From the NCBI GenBank assembly GCA_947632215.1, contig CANROJ010000016.1:1-41315 (forward strand): a stretch of 41,315 nt of DNA. The letters are read 5' to 3'. Within the stretch, counting starts at the first letter, position 1; each line of letters opens with the position of its first letter. Below, piece by piece: positions 40,796 to 41,315 of this stretch. The stretch comes from an uncultured Flavobacterium sp. GTDB taxonomy: Bacteria; Bacteroidota; Bacteroidia; Flavobacteriales; Flavobacteriaceae. The notes under the pieces were generated by a model that searched no databases, was not told the DNA's origin, and was given only the letters and a program-made list of their open reading frames with translations. The translations under genes were made by a program, and so were the position numbers.

Positions 40796-41262
40796 CAAAA
40801 AGAAAGAGTTTTTTTATTACTTTACCAATAAAGGATTTTTAAGACTAATCTTAAGGTAGTGGCTATTTCTTAAAACAGTGCTTCTCAATTATATGCTTCT
40901 AAAAGATCACATATACAGCCAAAACTCACCACTGATTTAGCAATTCAACCCTATAGCTTTTGTAGGTCGATGAGTTTTACTTCTAAGAAACAAAAAAACC
41001 ACACAACTGTGGCATATCAAAGCAGTATTCTATTACTGTCTTATATCAAATATACTCTATTTTTTATTACTATAAAACAAATAATTAACTTTTCCTTAGC
41101 AATACAAACAAAAGACCAAAATTTTATCTTGAGAAAAAACTCTAACAAAAACAACAATACAATATATATGTAAAAAAATTAACATTTAAAAAACTAACCG
41201 TAAAAATAACCTACTCTTTTGAACCTATTTTTACATTGTTATATTTTTTTACTTTTTTAAAG
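40796..41262. other. Intergenic region between hpt and purK
   Basis: About 470 AT-rich bases between divergent genes. aaaactca (40921-40928) can pair with tgagtttt (40971-40978). A minus-strand hairpin with a run of seven U lies at 40992-41012 (ccaca/tgtgg). An open frame at 40970-41173 has the composition of translated AT-rich spacer and I do not call it a gene. Confidence 0.5.
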
Positions 41263-41270
41263 TATCTTTG
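41263..41270 (+). promoter_or_regulatory. -7 box before purK
   Basis: TATCTTTG, an exact TAnnTTTG match, 23 bases before the ATG. The nearest TTG (41236-41238) is at 24 bases, wider than the 19 of the best promoters here. Confidence 0.55.
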
Positions 41271-41293
41271 TATCATAACTATACAACTACATA

Positions 41294-41315
41294 ATGAATT
41301 ACTTTTCTTCTGATT
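41294..41315 (+). CDS. purK: Start of a gene, probably purK (cut by the window edge)
   Basis: Only seven codons are present, reading MNYFSSD. Flavobacterial PurK (5-(carboxyamino)imidazole ribonucleotide synthase) proteins, as I recall them, start with this sequence, and purK lies next to hpt and adk in related genomes. A promoter box at the right distance supports a real start. The product call rests on very little sequence. Confidence 0.45.

Noticed and set aside
40970..41173. A 67-residue plus-strand gene between hpt and purK
   Set aside because: Composition is that of translated AT-rich spacer (Lys, Asn, Ile runs), there is no promoter, and it overlaps possible RNA structure.

Overview
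The window is a chromosomal segment of an AT-rich member of the Bacteroidota, most likely the family Flavobacteriaceae (Flavobacterium/Myroides-like). The evidence is: promoters of the Bacteroidota type (TTG, 19 bases, TAnnTTTG); AT-rich translation starts without clear Shine-Dalgarno sequences; a str-S10-spc-alpha ribosomal block fused into one array, with fusA but no tuf; zinc-free forms of L36 and S14; a TonB receptor paired with a HmuY-type lipoprotein; an S46 dipeptidyl-peptidase; and Mpl. The species call is an inference from gene content and order.

Layout. 1-1159: a minus-strand promoter for a gene beyond the left edge, then a luciferase-like flavin oxidoreductase. 1297-4873: a TonB-dependent receptor followed by a HmuY-like lipoprotein, a probable heme or metal-ligand uptake operon. 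4994-6858: two guanidine-modifying hydrolases in one operon, the second CtlX-like. 6974-11078: separate minus-strand genes gltA, eno and carA, each with its own terminator. 11197-28139: 32 minus-strand genes from rpsL to rplQ, read from one consensus promoter at 28193-28222. Their only large internal gaps (rpsJ-rplC and rpsK-rpsD) each hold an RNA hairpin; the second resembles an S4 autoregulatory leader or attenuator. 28140-28745: a divergent intergenic region. 28746-31958: plus-strand rlmB, a kinase-fold-like protein and rarA. 32016-33446: minus-strand HAD phosphatase and a radC that is full length and in frame except for two internal TGA codons. 33447-34721: a 1.3 kb stretch with no recognisable gene, possibly a decayed gene. 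34722-40765: minus-strand mpl, an S46 peptidase (DPP7-like by its specificity residue), and the hpt-adk-obgE operon. 40766-41315: an intergenic region ending in a promoter and the first codons of a probable purK.

Most of the window is housekeeping DNA: translation, transcription, secretion, the citrate cycle, glycolysis, purine and pyrimidine supply, peptidoglycan recycling and replication-fork repair. I see no mobile element, CRISPR array, tRNA or rRNA. The points most worth a second look are the two TGA codons in radC together with the near absence of TGA as a stop (40 TAA, 8 TAG, 1 TGA among 49 intact genes, and that TGA is followed at once by TAA); the two structured gaps in the ribosomal array; the kinase-like protein behind rlmB; and the empty stretch beside radC.
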